Shown here: one piece after another, positions 39,454 through 50,300 of the stretch
How the letters are laid out: each line of letters opens with the position of its first letter
How positions within the stretch are numbered: the stretch's first letter is position 1
Source of the DNA: Spirochaetota bacterium
Lineage (GTDB): Bacteria; Spirochaetota; UBA4802; UB4802
DNA length: 64,000 nt
Direction: 5' to 3'
NCBI GenBank assembly: GCA_029907515.1
Contig: JARYLT010000001.1
Coordinates: 35,701 to 99,700, forward strand
Translations under genes and position numbers: made by a program
Notes under the pieces: model-generated
What the model was told of the DNA's origin: nothing
The model's input: only the letters and a program-made list of their open reading frames with translations
Database searches by the model: none

Positions 39454-41346
39454 TTAAAGAATTAATGTTTTACATGACACTGCGTTGTTATACTCAATCC
39501 CAAATGTTTGATATACATGTTTCTGGTCGGCTTCATCCTGAAAGCTGACCAGATCTATACTTTCACTGTACTGCTGTTTGAGCCAGTCTATGCAGTGGAG
39601 TGCAAAACCTTTCTGTATAACAATGGGGAAGGGATATGCAAAATCTTTTTGTGAAATTATTGTATAATTTTCAGGTGTTACAAGCAGTATGGGATTAATA
39701 CACGCATAGTGTTCCTGCGCGCGTAAAAATGTTTCCAGCGTTTCAAATAACTGAAATATCCGCACTGGTAATCTGTCATACGTGTCCTGGAAGTGCATCA
39801 TGTGATAATAAAAGGTGTCCCCTGTTGCGGCAAAAAGGGTTTGGGCAATTGCGCTGTCATCCAGTATATCGTTATACAAAAACACAACGGAATAGAGCAT
39901 GGTATGGAATTGACATTGTGAAAGAATAGATTGCAGGGCAAGGTCTATATGCGATGAACTATCGCACAACAAATAAAAAATGACATGATTTGTTTGCAGG
40001 GCATTGAAGATATTTTGTGGTACGCTGCCATGGTTTTTGCAATTAATAAACACACTGTTAGTAAGCTTACCGTTTTTATTCATAATAAATGATGGTATAA
40101 ATGGTGGATTAAATACAAAGCCTGTTGCATCCTCAAAATATCGAGTTATTGCGTACATATCATTGTGCGTAAAATTAAATCCCTCAATGAAGTAATAAGG
40201 CGGGTAAGGCATGAATGTGGCATTATGCTTGAGCGCCTCATCGTACAGCGCTGTCCCCGGCAAAACCATAAGCGGGTACAATTCAACTTCGTTGCCCAGG
40301 CCATAATCAAGAAGGGTATCAATGGTGTTCATAAATGATTCAGGCGTGTCGGTGGGCAACCCTGGAATAATACCAACCTGAAGCGTGAATCCAGCATCTT
40401 TAAGGCGCACAATACCTTCAAGTTCTTTTTGTGCATTGGTTTTTCGTCCAATGTGGGAAAGACATGCCTGATTCATTGTTTGCAAGCCAACCTCTAAGCT
40501 TTTGAAACCTGCTTTTTTTAACAGGGCTATTGATTCTTGGGTAATGCGATCAGCTCTGATTTCAGTATGCAGCGGTATGGTGTTTTCAGCCTGGATGAGG
40601 GCGTTACAGTAATGAGCAAAATGTTTTGACTGATTAAACGTTGGTGCAAGCAGGTATATTTCCTGAATATTCTCTTTTTTTGCCCTATGGACAATTGCTG
40701 AGAGAGTTTGAGCAGGAAATGCTCTGACCCTGCTGGTATTTTTTGAATACAGGCAGTAGTTGCATGTAAACGGGCACCCGCGAATTACCTCCACACTGAG
40801 GCTTCCATCATACATGGGTTGGAGGTATCCCTGTGTATACGGTTCAACCATCTTTTTCAGTGGTGTAAAATGGTGGGCAGGTTGTATGAATACGGCATTA
40901 CCATTAATGGTATGTTGGTATTGCGTATGTGTATTGTGCAAATAGTGCTCAAAGAAAAATTCACCCTCGCCAATGATGAATATATCTATTTCAGGATGGT
41001 AGTGTTGCAGTATATGCGCCTGTAGCTGTATTTCGGGACCTCCAAACAGTATGGTTACCTGTGGGGTCAGAGCCTTAATTTTTTGAGCTATTGAGCGTGA
41101 GCGTTCAACATTCCACAGATAACAGGTAAAAGCTACGTGGGTTGGATTGTATTGCAGTATGGTATCAACAATTATGGGGTCAGAGCCAAAGTTTTGTATT
41201 GTGTGCGGTAATTGTATGGCTTTAATATTTGTGCGATAGTTACTGAGGCAAAAACCTTGCAGTGTAGCAGGAGCATTGGGGATATTACCAGCAATGTAGT
41301 TGTAGCCGTGATCTAGCAATGGGAGTTGTATGAATACGATATTCAT
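39454..41346 (-). CDS. B12-binding domain radical SAM protein (DUF4080-type)
   Basis: HVAFTCYLWNVERSRSIAQKIK...ILFGGPEIQ; radical SAM CPFTCNYCLYSK; VGLQTMN; LQVGIIPGLPTDT. Confidence 0.9.
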   Translation of the reverse strand: MNIVFIQLPLLDHGYNYIAGNIPNAPATLQGFCLSNYRTNIKAIQLPHTIQNFGSDPIIVDTILQYNPTHVAFTCYLWNVERSRSIAQKIKALTPQVTILFGGPEIQLQAHILQHYHPEIDIFIIGEGEFFFEHYLHNTHTQYQHTINGNAVFIQPAHHFTPLKKMVEPYTQGYLQPMYDGSLSVEVIRGCPFTCNYCLYSKNTSRVRAFPAQTLSAIVHRAKKENIQEIYLLAPTFNQSKHFAHYCNALIQAENTIPLHTEIRADRITQESIALLKKAGFKSLEVGLQTMNQACLSHIGRKTNAQKELEGIVRLKDAGFTLQVGIIPGLPTDTPESFMNTIDTLLDYGLGNEVELYPLMVLPGTALYDEALKHNATFMPYPPYYFIEGFNFTHNDMYAITRYFEDATGFVFNPPFIPSFIMNKNGKLTNSVFINCKNHGSVPQNIFNALQTNHVIFYLLCDSSSHIDLALQSILSQCQFHTMLYSVVFLYNDILDDSAIAQTLFAATGDTFYYHMMHFQDTYDRLPVRIFQLFETLETFLRAQEHYACINPILLVTPENYTIISQKDFAYPFPIVIQKGFALHCIDWLKQQYSESIDLVSFQDEADQKHVYQTFGIEYNNAVSCKTLIL

Positions 41347-41408
41347 GGTAATATACTAGCGATGATACTGCTAACATAGCAATAATTTTATGGGAAATCC
41401 AAAATAGT

Positions 41409-41600
41409 GGGGTCAGAGCATGAATTGATAATTGCAAGCGCTCAAGCGCTTGAGCTTCTGCGCAGAAAAGAACAAATTGGGTTTAATGAAGAGAACGCAG
41501 AGTGCGCGAAGTGCGCTTATAAGACGGGGTCAGAGCTGTATGCACTGAAACTTTGTGGTTTTAGCGGAGTCTGTGTGAGGGAAATTTTTTAAAAATTAAT
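41409..41600. repeat. Intergenic repeat element, copy A
   Basis: Shares GAGCATGAATTGATAATTG...GCGCTCAAGCGCTTGAGCTTCTG(C/T)GCAGAAAAGAACAAATTGGGTTT...GAGAACGCAGA with 46981-47075; bounded by two GGGGTCAGAGC copies (41409, 41526). Confidence 0.8.
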
Positions 41601-41610
41601 ATGGAGAAAT

Positions 41611-42189
41611 TTATATAACAGCAGTTTTCAGTTCATCTCGCAACTTTATATAAAAAGGACGGTCGGGGGTTTTTAACTCAATCTTGAAAATTAGTTTTTC
41701 AAGAATTTGGAATACATTGATGGTATTCACTGATATTGTATATGAAGTGCCCGTTTTTTGCGCAGATGCTATCATAGCTTTACATTCATCAAGGCCATCA
41801 GAAAGATTTACAAGCTTTTCAAATTCTTCTGAGGATAATGTTATTGATTTTATTTGTTTGCTTTTTTGATTGCTATCTTTCAAAAATTGTATATACAGAG
41901 GGCTGTTTTTCCAGTTTTTGATTATGCCTTCAGAACCACATGCCGGGCATTTCCAGTGTATCTGGTTGGGTACATGAGTAATTAATACTGTCACAGTACC
42001 CTTGCAATCAGGATTATCGGTGAAAAGTTTACAACTTATATCGGTTACTATCGCTTCCCCTTTTATAAGATTTGTGGTTGCGCAAATAGCGGCTTGGCAA
42101 CGATCAAAAAGCATTTTGTCGGCATGTGCCAGATTGTATTTAACATTGCCATAATGCAAAAAGTCATTTATGTCAATAACTATCCCCAT
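41611..42189 (-). CDS. Hypothetical protein with one CPAC zinc-ribbon-like motif
   Basis: IHWKCPACGSEGIIKNW; no clear SD. Confidence 0.6.
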   Translation of the reverse strand: MGIVIDINDFLHYGNVKYNLAHADKMLFDRCQAAICATTNLIKGEAIVTDISCKLFTDNPDCKGTVTVLITHVPNQIHWKCPACGSEGIIKNWKNSPLYIQFLKDSNQKSKQIKSITLSSEEFEKLVNLSDGLDECKAMIASAQKTGTSYTISVNTINVFQILEKLIFKIELKTPDRPFYIKLRDELKTAVI

Positions 42190-42207
42190 ATACGGTATGG
42201 GGATAGT
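42179..42207 (-). promoter_or_regulatory. 12-bp perfect hairpin containing the start codon of the 41611 gene
   Basis: ACTATCCCCATA-TACGG-TATGGGGATAGT; ATG is 42189-42187 on the minus strand. A second inverted repeat TGACAA-TT-TTGTCA follows at 42212-42225. Confidence 0.7.
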
Positions 42208-42257
42208 ATTATGACAATTTTGTCACCAAATTTTTTACAAAAAGTTAGCTAAATCTT

Positions 42258-43658
42258 TTACAGCCATTTACGTTTTTTTGCTTCAAATTTTAATTCATCC
42301 CTGAAATCAGGATGGGCGATAGCTATCAGCGATTTTGCCCTTTGGTATATACTCTTGTATTTTAAATAGGCAACACCATATTCGGTAACAACGTATTCCA
42401 CGTCATTTCGTGAGGTGGTAACTACTGTGTTTTCAGGGAAGCTCGGCATAATTTTGCTTCTCAGTTTGCCATCCTTATCAGTGAATGTTGAGTTTATTGC
42501 CAGAATGTTTTTTCCGTTTTTGGCAAATTTTGCTCCCAGTATAAACTGTACCTGACCACCAGTGCCGCTATATTGTTTTGCACCAATGGATTCAGAGGCT
42601 ACCTGCCCGGTTAAGTCAAGCATCAGTGCGTTGTTAATTGCTACAATATTATCATTTTTTGCAATGTTAAGTGGATTATTAATAAACCCAATAAGTTTAA
42701 ATTCAAAATCCTGATTATTTTCCACATAATAGTAAAAATCACGGGTTCCTACACAGAAACCTGCAACTACCTTTCTTCCCTGCATAAATGTTCGCATTGA
42801 TCCATCAACAGCACCGCATTCAATAAGATCCTTCATTGCTGGTGTGGCTACTTCTGAGTATATGGAAAGATGCTTTTTATTTCGCAGGTTATAGCCAATG
42901 GCATTTGGAAGCCCACCAAAACCCAGCTGAACTGTTGCTCCATCAGGAATCATTTCAGAGATATAGTCTGCCATTTTTTGTTCTGCTTCTGTTATTTCAA
43001 TATTTGGTATTTCAAAAATTGGCTCATGATGCTCAATAATGTAGTCAACTTCCGAAACATGGATTTTAAATTCAGGGGCTACAAGTCGTGGCATATGTTT
43101 GTTAACTTCAACGATAACATAATCAGCCTCCCGTATAGTATCTAAGTCAAGAAATGATGCAAAGTTTGACCTGCACATGAAACCATTTTCATCAGGAGGT
43201 GTTACCCGTGCAACAGCAATGTTTAGCCGTGAAGCCCTGCAGTAGTTAGCTGTTTCGCCAAGGTGGATTGGCACATACTGACAAACTCCCCAATCCATGC
43301 ATATACGCTCCATTGGACCCACAAAAACTGTTTCAAGGTAAAAACTCTCATGATTTTCCGGTTTCATGTAGTCAAACAGCGCCATTGCATAGCCCATGCT
43401 GATACCAACATTCTTTATCTGCCCTGCTCGTTTACTTAAGGCACGGGAAAACTCATACGGAATACTTGTACCACCGCTCATGGCTATTCGGTCGCCTGAT
43501 TTAATTAACGCTGCTGCCTGATCTGCCGAGCAGAGTTTGTCTTCATACTCTTCCTGCCAGTTTGCGTAGTGCTTTTTAGATCGTAATTTCTGTACCACAT
43601 TCCCTGTTACTGTATACATAAGACCTCCTTTGAAAATAGAATTTATTGACTCCACCAC
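42258..43658 (-). CDS. Acetyl-CoA hydrolase/transferase family, likely 4-hydroxybutyrate CoA-transferase
   Basis: IKSGDRIAMSGGTSIPYEFSRAL; IPDGATVQLGFGGLPNAIG; IYSEVATPAMKDLIECGAVDG; SGTGGQVQFILGA. Probable start at MYTVTGN (43619). Confidence 0.88.
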   Translation of the reverse strand: MVESINSIFKGGLMYTVTGNVVQKLRSKKHYANWQEEYEDKLCSADQAAALIKSGDRIAMSGGTSIPYEFSRALSKRAGQIKNVGISMGYAMALFDYMKPENHESFYLETVFVGPMERICMDWGVCQYVPIHLGETANYCRASRLNIAVARVTPPDENGFMCRSNFASFLDLDTIREADYVIVEVNKHMPRLVAPEFKIHVSEVDYIIEHHEPIFEIPNIEITEAEQKMADYISEMIPDGATVQLGFGGLPNAIGYNLRNKKHLSIYSEVATPAMKDLIECGAVDGSMRTFMQGRKVVAGFCVGTRDFYYYVENNQDFEFKLIGFINNPLNIAKNDNIVAINNALMLDLTGQVASESIGAKQYSGTGGQVQFILGAKFAKNGKNILAINSTFTDKDGKLRSKIMPSFPENTVVTTSRNDVEYVVTEYGVAYLKYKSIYQRAKSLIAIAHPDFRDELKFEAKKRKWL

Positions 43659-43960
43659 AGCCCCTTCCTTATATTTAAAGAAAGATATTGATGCTGAGGT
43701 TGGAAATATTTACAACAGTTTGGTTTGAGCTACCTTAAACAAGCTCAGGGACCTCATATCGATACAATCCGGAAACTAATAATATATTAGTTTATATATA
43801 TTTATTTAAATAAGAAAGTCTGATAATGTTGAAATTGGTGTAATGAAAAGTGGATTTTTATTAGATTGAAAGTATGCATGGTACTGTGGTTATCTTTACC
43901 ACAAAATATGATGGAATTAAAAAACAGTTTGGAATGTTTAAATCAGATATAGTTGTGAAA

Positions 43961-44626
43961 TTATTTCTGCATCCACTGCATGGCATACCGGTTAAGTTCG
44001 GCATTGTTTTGCAGATTCAGCTTTTCCTTAATCCGTTCACGATAGGTGGAAATAGTATTGGTGCTTACTGACAGAACCCTGGCAATATTTTTGTTTGTCA
44101 TTCCCTTTGCTATCAGGTTAAATACTTCAAATTCCCTTTCACTTAATTTTTCCACTGGTGAAGAGCCAATATTTTGACCTCCTGTAACTGAACGCTCCAG
44201 AAAATAATCAATCATGGTATCGCATATATAGATTTTGCCCTGTAACACCCTTCGTATTGCATCAATCACCTTGCTGGTGGCTTCGCGCTTGGTGATATAC
44301 CCGCGCGCTCCTGCTTTAAAAACTCGTTCAGCAAAAATAAGTTCCTCATGCATTGAAAGAATAAGCACTGGAAGAGAGGGGTAAGATTTTTTTATTTCCT
44401 TGGTAAGTTCAATACCACAACTATCTTTGAGTGTTATATCAACAATTATACAGTCAGGTTGATTGTTTTTTAAATATTTCAGACATTCTTCAGCATTTTC
44501 ACATCCGCCCACAACAAACATATCGTCTTCCTTGTTGATAAGCTGAGTAATCCCATCACGAAAAATTGGATGGTCTTCCACTATAAATATTTTATACCGC
44601 TTATTGCTTTGCATGGTTCCTTTCAT
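43961..44626 (-). CDS. NarL/FixJ family response regulator
   Basis: KIFIVEDHPIFRDGITQLI; DCIIVDITLKD; LuxR-type HTH LSEREFEVFNLIAKGMTNKNIARVLSVSTNTISTYRERIKEKL. Confidence 0.95.
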   Translation of the reverse strand: MKGTMQSNKRYKIFIVEDHPIFRDGITQLINKEDDMFVVGGCENAEECLKYLKNNQPDCIIVDITLKDSCGIELTKEIKKSYPSLPVLILSMHEELIFAERVFKAGARGYITKREATSKVIDAIRRVLQGKIYICDTMIDYFLERSVTGGQNIGSSPVEKLSEREFEVFNLIAKGMTNKNIARVLSVSTNTISTYRERIKEKLNLQNNAELNRYAMQWMQK

Positions 44627-46805
44627 TTAAAACCCTCCCTTCATCAGTTATTCTTTCCAGGGGAATTTTTACAGTGATGATAGTTCCTGAAGGTTTATTA
44701 TTCTGAATCTGAATTGTGCCATCAATTATCTCAGCACGATATTTCATGATTTTGAGGCCCATTCCTCCTGTGTTATCATCCTCGGATATCCTTTGCCTTT
44801 TTATTCCTTTTCCATTGTCTTCAATGGACAGCGCTAGATAATTTTCCAGTTTATGTAGCTTTATGACGATTAAGCTGCCTTCAGAATATTTTGCTGCATT
44901 GAAGCTTGCTTCCTGTGCAATGTAGTAAAGGTTTGAGGCAACATTGGGGTCATGTATAACAACCGATTCATCAAAATAAAATTTTCCGTCTATTCCATAC
45001 AGATTCTTTATTAGTTTGAGCAAATTTATGATAGGGGATTGTATACCCGTTGATTCTAAATCAATGGGGCACAAACCTTTGGCAAGCCGGTGTGTCTTGG
45101 TGATGGCTTTATGAATGAGTGTGGCAATTTTATCGGCCTGCTCTGCTTCAGGAAGCTGTAAGCTTTTAAGGCGCATGGAAAGTACCTTGGTTAATGCTTC
45201 TATACCAATGAGGTGAGGGTTTAGGTCATCGTGCAGGTCCCTGCTTACCTGTTGCCTGATCCTTTCTGAAATTGCAATGATTTCTTTTTCTAATTTTTTA
45301 CGTTCGGTGATATTCCGTGCAACGACAAGCATTCCGGAGCTATCGCCATCAAGTTTTATGGGGCTTGATATTGATTCAAGCTGAATCAATTCGCCATGAC
45401 TGTTGAATACTTCAACACGGTTTTTAAAGCTTGTATTATTTTTTATTGCTTCTTCTATCGCCTGCCATGGAGGGCGTGTTTCGCTAGTGCGGTGAAGCAG
45501 GTCAGCAATATTAATTTTTCTTGTGCTTAAAGCACCCTTTTCAATACCAAATGTTTGATAGCCTGATTCATTCATGTAATGAATACATCCATGATCATCA
45601 TAAATAATAATAATATCTTTGGCATTTTCAGCAACAAGGCGGTAGCGTTCTTCGCTTGCCATGAGAGCATCCTGGGCATTTTTTATCTGGGTTATATCAT
45701 TGAAGAAAAGAAGCACTGCAGGTTTCTGGTACCAGATAGTAAGCACAGAATTTACATGAAACCAGCGCTCTTGGCTGTGAGTATCAATGATTTTAATGGG
45801 GAACAGTGTGTACTTTTCTTTACCTTCAATTCTATATTTATATTCATTGCGGACAATGTCTTTAAAATCAGGATGAACAAGTTTGTAGAATTTTTTATTT
45901 AAAAGCTGCTCCTCAGTATATCCTGTTATTTCGCATAATTTGGGGTTAACATAGCGTACAAGCTCATCCTGTATAATGGCAATTGCTTCCTTGCTGTTTT
46001 CAACAAGGAGGCGATAGTTATGCTGAGTAGCCAGCAGTATTTCTTCAGCTTCCTGTAATTCAGTAAGATCAATGATTGAAGCTACACTTTTTTTTGTTCC
46101 TGGTATTATGGTTATTGTCATAAAAACATTGTGATACCTGCCAGTTTTATCAATAAGCCTGAACTCGTAATTATTGGGAAGCGATTTGCCGGAGCGGCGC
46201 AATTCATGATTTTTTTCTAAAATCCAGCGGTCTTCTGGCGCCACAAAAAAAGGCCATTTCATTTTGCCTTCTATCTCATTGCGTGTATATCCTGAAATCT
46301 TTTCACATTCACCATTAACCAGTGATATTGTTTTATCTTCTTCTATAAAAAGCATTGCTGTGCCGGTTGACTCAAAAATTGTTTTATACTGTAACTCAGT
46401 TTTTTTCAGGCTTTCTTCGGCTTTTTTTCGGTTTTTAATATCCTTGAAAAAGAAAATAACACCGTCCCTGCCTTCAAAGTTTATGTAGGTTGACGATATT
46501 TCAATATCAATGTTTTCACTGTCACAGGCTATGATTTTATCTTCACTTGAGATGTAGCTTTTGGGGTTTTCAAGAACTAGGGATATAACCTTTCGAAGTT
46601 CATTGTGGCTCTGAGGCTGCAAAAAACTGTATACACTTCTACCTATAACATCATCAGGCCTGGTAGCTTTTAACAGGGAAAGAGCAGTTGTGTTGGCAAA
46701 TACTATGGTTTCGTCAACATACACAAAGATTGCTTCAGGGGAAAGATCAACAATATCTTTAAAGCTATTATGTACAGTATGATGTTTTAAACAGTCAGTG
46801 TTCAT
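44601..46805 (-). CDS. Multi-PAS sensor histidine kinase (HisKA_3 type)
   Basis: Four PAS repeats, SRDLHDDLNPHLIGIEAL, HATPase AAKYSEGSLIVIKLHKLENYLALSIEDNGKGI; overlaps the response regulator by 26 nt. Confidence 0.94.
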   Translation of the reverse strand: MNTDCLKHHTVHNSFKDIVDLSPEAIFVYVDETIVFANTTALSLLKATRPDDVIGRSVYSFLQPQSHNELRKVISLVLENPKSYISSEDKIIACDSENIDIEISSTYINFEGRDGVIFFFKDIKNRKKAEESLKKTELQYKTIFESTGTAMLFIEEDKTISLVNGECEKISGYTRNEIEGKMKWPFFVAPEDRWILEKNHELRRSGKSLPNNYEFRLIDKTGRYHNVFMTITIIPGTKKSVASIIDLTELQEAEEILLATQHNYRLLVENSKEAIAIIQDELVRYVNPKLCEITGYTEEQLLNKKFYKLVHPDFKDIVRNEYKYRIEGKEKYTLFPIKIIDTHSQERWFHVNSVLTIWYQKPAVLLFFNDITQIKNAQDALMASEERYRLVAENAKDIIIIYDDHGCIHYMNESGYQTFGIEKGALSTRKINIADLLHRTSETRPPWQAIEEAIKNNTSFKNRVEVFNSHGELIQLESISSPIKLDGDSSGMLVVARNITERKKLEKEIIAISERIRQQVSRDLHDDLNPHLIGIEALTKVLSMRLKSLQLPEAEQADKIATLIHKAITKTHRLAKGLCPIDLESTGIQSPIINLLKLIKNLYGIDGKFYFDESVVIHDPNVASNLYYIAQEASFNAAKYSEGSLIVIKLHKLENYLALSIEDNGKGIKRQRISEDDNTGGMGLKIMKYRAEIIDGTIQIQNNKPSGTIITVKIPLERITDEGRVLNERNHAKQ

Positions 46806-46980
46806 GGTAGTTTAGACATGCGCCATTTGGCATATACTTGTAATACATATTATATAAGACTTTATGGTTTATGTCAAGTAAAAGTTTAAATATAATACAT
46901 TTTATATATGTATATAGTAAATATGTTCATATATCTTCCAATGGTGAATGTTGGAATGCTGGAAAAGATATAAGAAGGGT

Positions 46981-47075
46981 AGAGCATGAATTGATAATTG
47001 GCAATCGCAGGCGCTCAAGCGCTTGAGCTTCTGTGCAGAAAAGAACAAATTGGGTTTGACGTGGAGAACGCAGAT
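46981..47075. repeat. Intergenic repeat element, copy B
   Basis: Same core as copy A, with inserted TCGCAG and single-base differences; contains the 16-bp palindrome GCTCAAGCGCTTGAGC. Confidence 0.8.
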
Positions 47076-47130
47076 AGTTCTGGATACATAGGCTCAGAAT
47101 ATTAATTACCAGGTTATATTATGTGTGGTT

Positions 47131-47292
47131 ATGAACGATAACAAAGACAGGACGTTGGAGCGCAATACCTTTCGTGTGATGATAAAAGCCTTAGATGGCG
47201 TCAAAAGTACGAAGAAAATGGGTCAATGTGAAGCAATAGCTAAAGGCATTTTTTTATTTGGCACTTTTGTTGTTGCCGTAGGAATAAAATAA
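47131..47292 (+). CDS. Possible small protein (53 aa) with C-terminal hydrophobic segment
   Basis: MNDNKDRTLERNTFRVMIKALDGVKSTKKMGQCEAIAKGIFLFGTFVVAVGIK; below the ORF-track length cutoff; no SD identified. Confidence 0.3.
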   Translation: MNDNKDRTLERNTFRVMIKALDGVKSTKKMGQCEAIAKGIFLFGTFVVAVGIK

Positions 47293-47344
47293 TGTGCAGG
47301 AAAATTCATTAGTAAAACGTAGCAGGGTCAGAGTAAGCTAATCA

Positions 47345-50300
47345 TTAATTAGATATATTTTGAAAGTAGATATCCACCTCTCCGCTAGTTGAAGATCGTT
47401 CATCTATCCAGATATGAATTCCTTCATTGGGGGCTCCTCCATCATCCCATCTAAGAATTTTATGAGTAATTTCATAAGGGTTAGATGATTGAGTATCCTT
47501 GACTGGAATTGCAACAAATTTATCGCTCGTATATAATTTTGCTAGAGTTGAATCTAAATGTTGTGCATATATTGTGTAATATATATTGGGGAAATAACGT
47601 GTATCAAGCCAGTCAATGATTGCTCCCCCGATTCCATCGGGTGTTATGGTTGGATAAAATTGTGATTTTGAAACAACTCCAGCACTTACCTGTACAGGGC
47701 CAGAAACAAGGGATGGTGTATTATTATATATACGTGCAAATATTCTTGCTGGATTACCTGAGGTATAATATTCATATACAAGCATTATCTGGGTTGCTGA
47801 AATTGTAGCCATATCAGCAAAACCTGCATTATTGATGGTAAAGGTATTGACTACTCCATTTGTATTAATGTGAGAAAGCCCAATTGAAGGTGCATTGGTT
47901 TCGTATAATACCCATGCGCCGTCACTACCATCTGGTAATACTTTTTTTATGAGGCGTGTACCAGAAGGTGTTTGATTAGTTACTAATTGAATACCAGGAT
48001 CGGTAGCATCATTAGCATCAGGGTCGGCCCACAAAAAATTACAAATGCCGTTAACCTTTTTTGCACGGATATCCCAGTTGCCACCACCAGCATCAAGCTC
48101 ATATATAATTATTGCATTACCTGTTGAATTGGAAATAACATAAGGATTGCGTGCATTATTTGTATGGTCAGTGATAGTATAGTGTGATGTAACTGTGGAA
48201 TCAGGGAACAACCTGTTACCATTTGAAGCATCAATAACTTTTGCATATATATTATCTGATTCAGTCCAGGTAAATAATATCCCTTTATATCCTATGTTGC
48301 TAAATATTATAAAGATCTCTGTTGTAGTACTAAAAATCTGGGTATGTAATGTTAATGTATCAGTGGCTACATTTGTTATTGTGGTGTATTGTTGAGTTGC
48401 AATATTATATATACTATCACCAGCTGTAACACCATCAGTTGAAAAATCCCTGCCAGTTTGTGTAATGGTGTTAACCCCTATTGAAGTTGGTTTACCGCTG
48501 GTAATGAAGTTTGTTGCTGATGGCAGCCTGAATATTTGATAATTGGTGTTATCGACATTAAAAATAAATTGTGATGTATCATTTAGAACTAGTGCTCTAT
48601 TACCTGTGTATATTGATGAAACAATGTCTGATTCACCCGTTGATAGGTTTACAACAATATCATTAGCTGAAATTCCTCCACCCAATATTGAAAAATCAAC
48701 ATCAAGGTCATATAAAATGTTGGTGCTTGCAGTTCCATTAACGTTTAATTGATGAACTTCATAATTGTCAGTTGTATTAAGATTAACATAATCCCTGTTA
48801 ACTGTATATAAATATGTAGGAGGAGGTGAGGCTATATTTTGTCTATTCGCTATATAAGCATTAGGTTTTCCTAATTGAGAAATATTAATTAAAATATCCC
48901 CTATTTCCAAATAAGTATCATCGCCAAATTCAGTTGTTGAATATACTGGGTTAATTGTGCCGCTAGCATACAAAGCATTATTGCCAATTCTATAATGTAA
49001 ATTTCCAGCAGTAATTATAGGGAAATCAAGTTCAAGAAAATTATCATCAACTTTATAGCTTACTGTTGCCAAAGGTAATTCATCATCATCGTTCATTATG
49101 ATGTCGTTATTAGCCACTGACGAAAATTTATTAGCTGTGCTATCATATACATATTCCATATCAGCAGTGTGTGTGCCATCAGTAATTTGGATTACATAAC
49201 CACTGTATACAAACCCCATACGTGCTTCGGATGCTGCACCATTATAAACCTGTATTCCAGTATCAGGATTTCCCGAACCATCATCACCCCAATCCCATCC
49301 AATTACCCCACTATTATACATTGAACATGCATAAATGTTGCCACTGGTATTTCTGGATACAATAAGGTGTGTACCATTTAATAGTGTATTAATTGTGCCA
49401 ACATTTCCATTTGAAAATATATTAACACCATCCTGAGTCCATTTATCCCAGGTATTAGGATCTCCTGAACTTGAGTCTAAAAATTGTGCTTTAATGTCAG
49501 TGCCATTCTCATTCCATACAACATACGATGTACTGGTATCAATTTGAACAGTGTGTATGTCACTGGGTGTTCCTGAAGCTGTTGAAAGCTTGTAATTTCC
49601 TGTTGTCCCTTCAGTTTCATTTGGAATGGTACGTATTACAGCGTTGTATGTATAGGTATTGTCAAAAGGTCCACCTGCTGGTGTTGAATTGTCTGAATCA
49701 ACGCAAATACGAATGCTGTAAACCTGATTGGGTGCTAACCCTGTAAATGTGTATGAATGATAATTTTGATATATCGATGTATCGTGTCGTGTTATAAGTG
49801 CTGTGGTAAATGTTTCTGCATCATCTATTTCAATGTGCTGTATTGATTTCCTGTCAGTAGCCCAGTACACAGTGAACTGATCAGGGTGTGTATTATTATA
49901 TTCAACAAAATAGTTTATTAATGTTGGTGCAGGTAAGGAAGCATAGTCAATGGTTGTAAAATGTATAGTTGTTGGTGAAGGATTAGTATTATTCCCCGCA
50001 TAATCTTTTATTTCGTTTCCTGAAGGTGAGATAGTAAGTGTATATGTTTCATAATAATTTAATGAAGATGATGGCATAAAGAAAAACTGTGTATTGGTTC
50101 CATCAACAATGCCCACACTTCCCGATACAGGATTTAATGAAAAATCTTCTAATAATATACTGGCACCTGTTACTGTAGTAGGATTTACTGGTTCAGAAAA
50201 CTGGATTAATATATACTGTAATGGCAAAAGATCTATATCAACGCCTGTTGCACCATTACTTGGATTTGTTGATAACACTGTAGGTGGTGTGGTATCAGGT

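Noticed and set aside
41407-41592. ORF encoding MGSEHELIIASAQALELLRRKEQ...
   Set aside because: Lies entirely in repeat copy A and has no SD; probably spurious.
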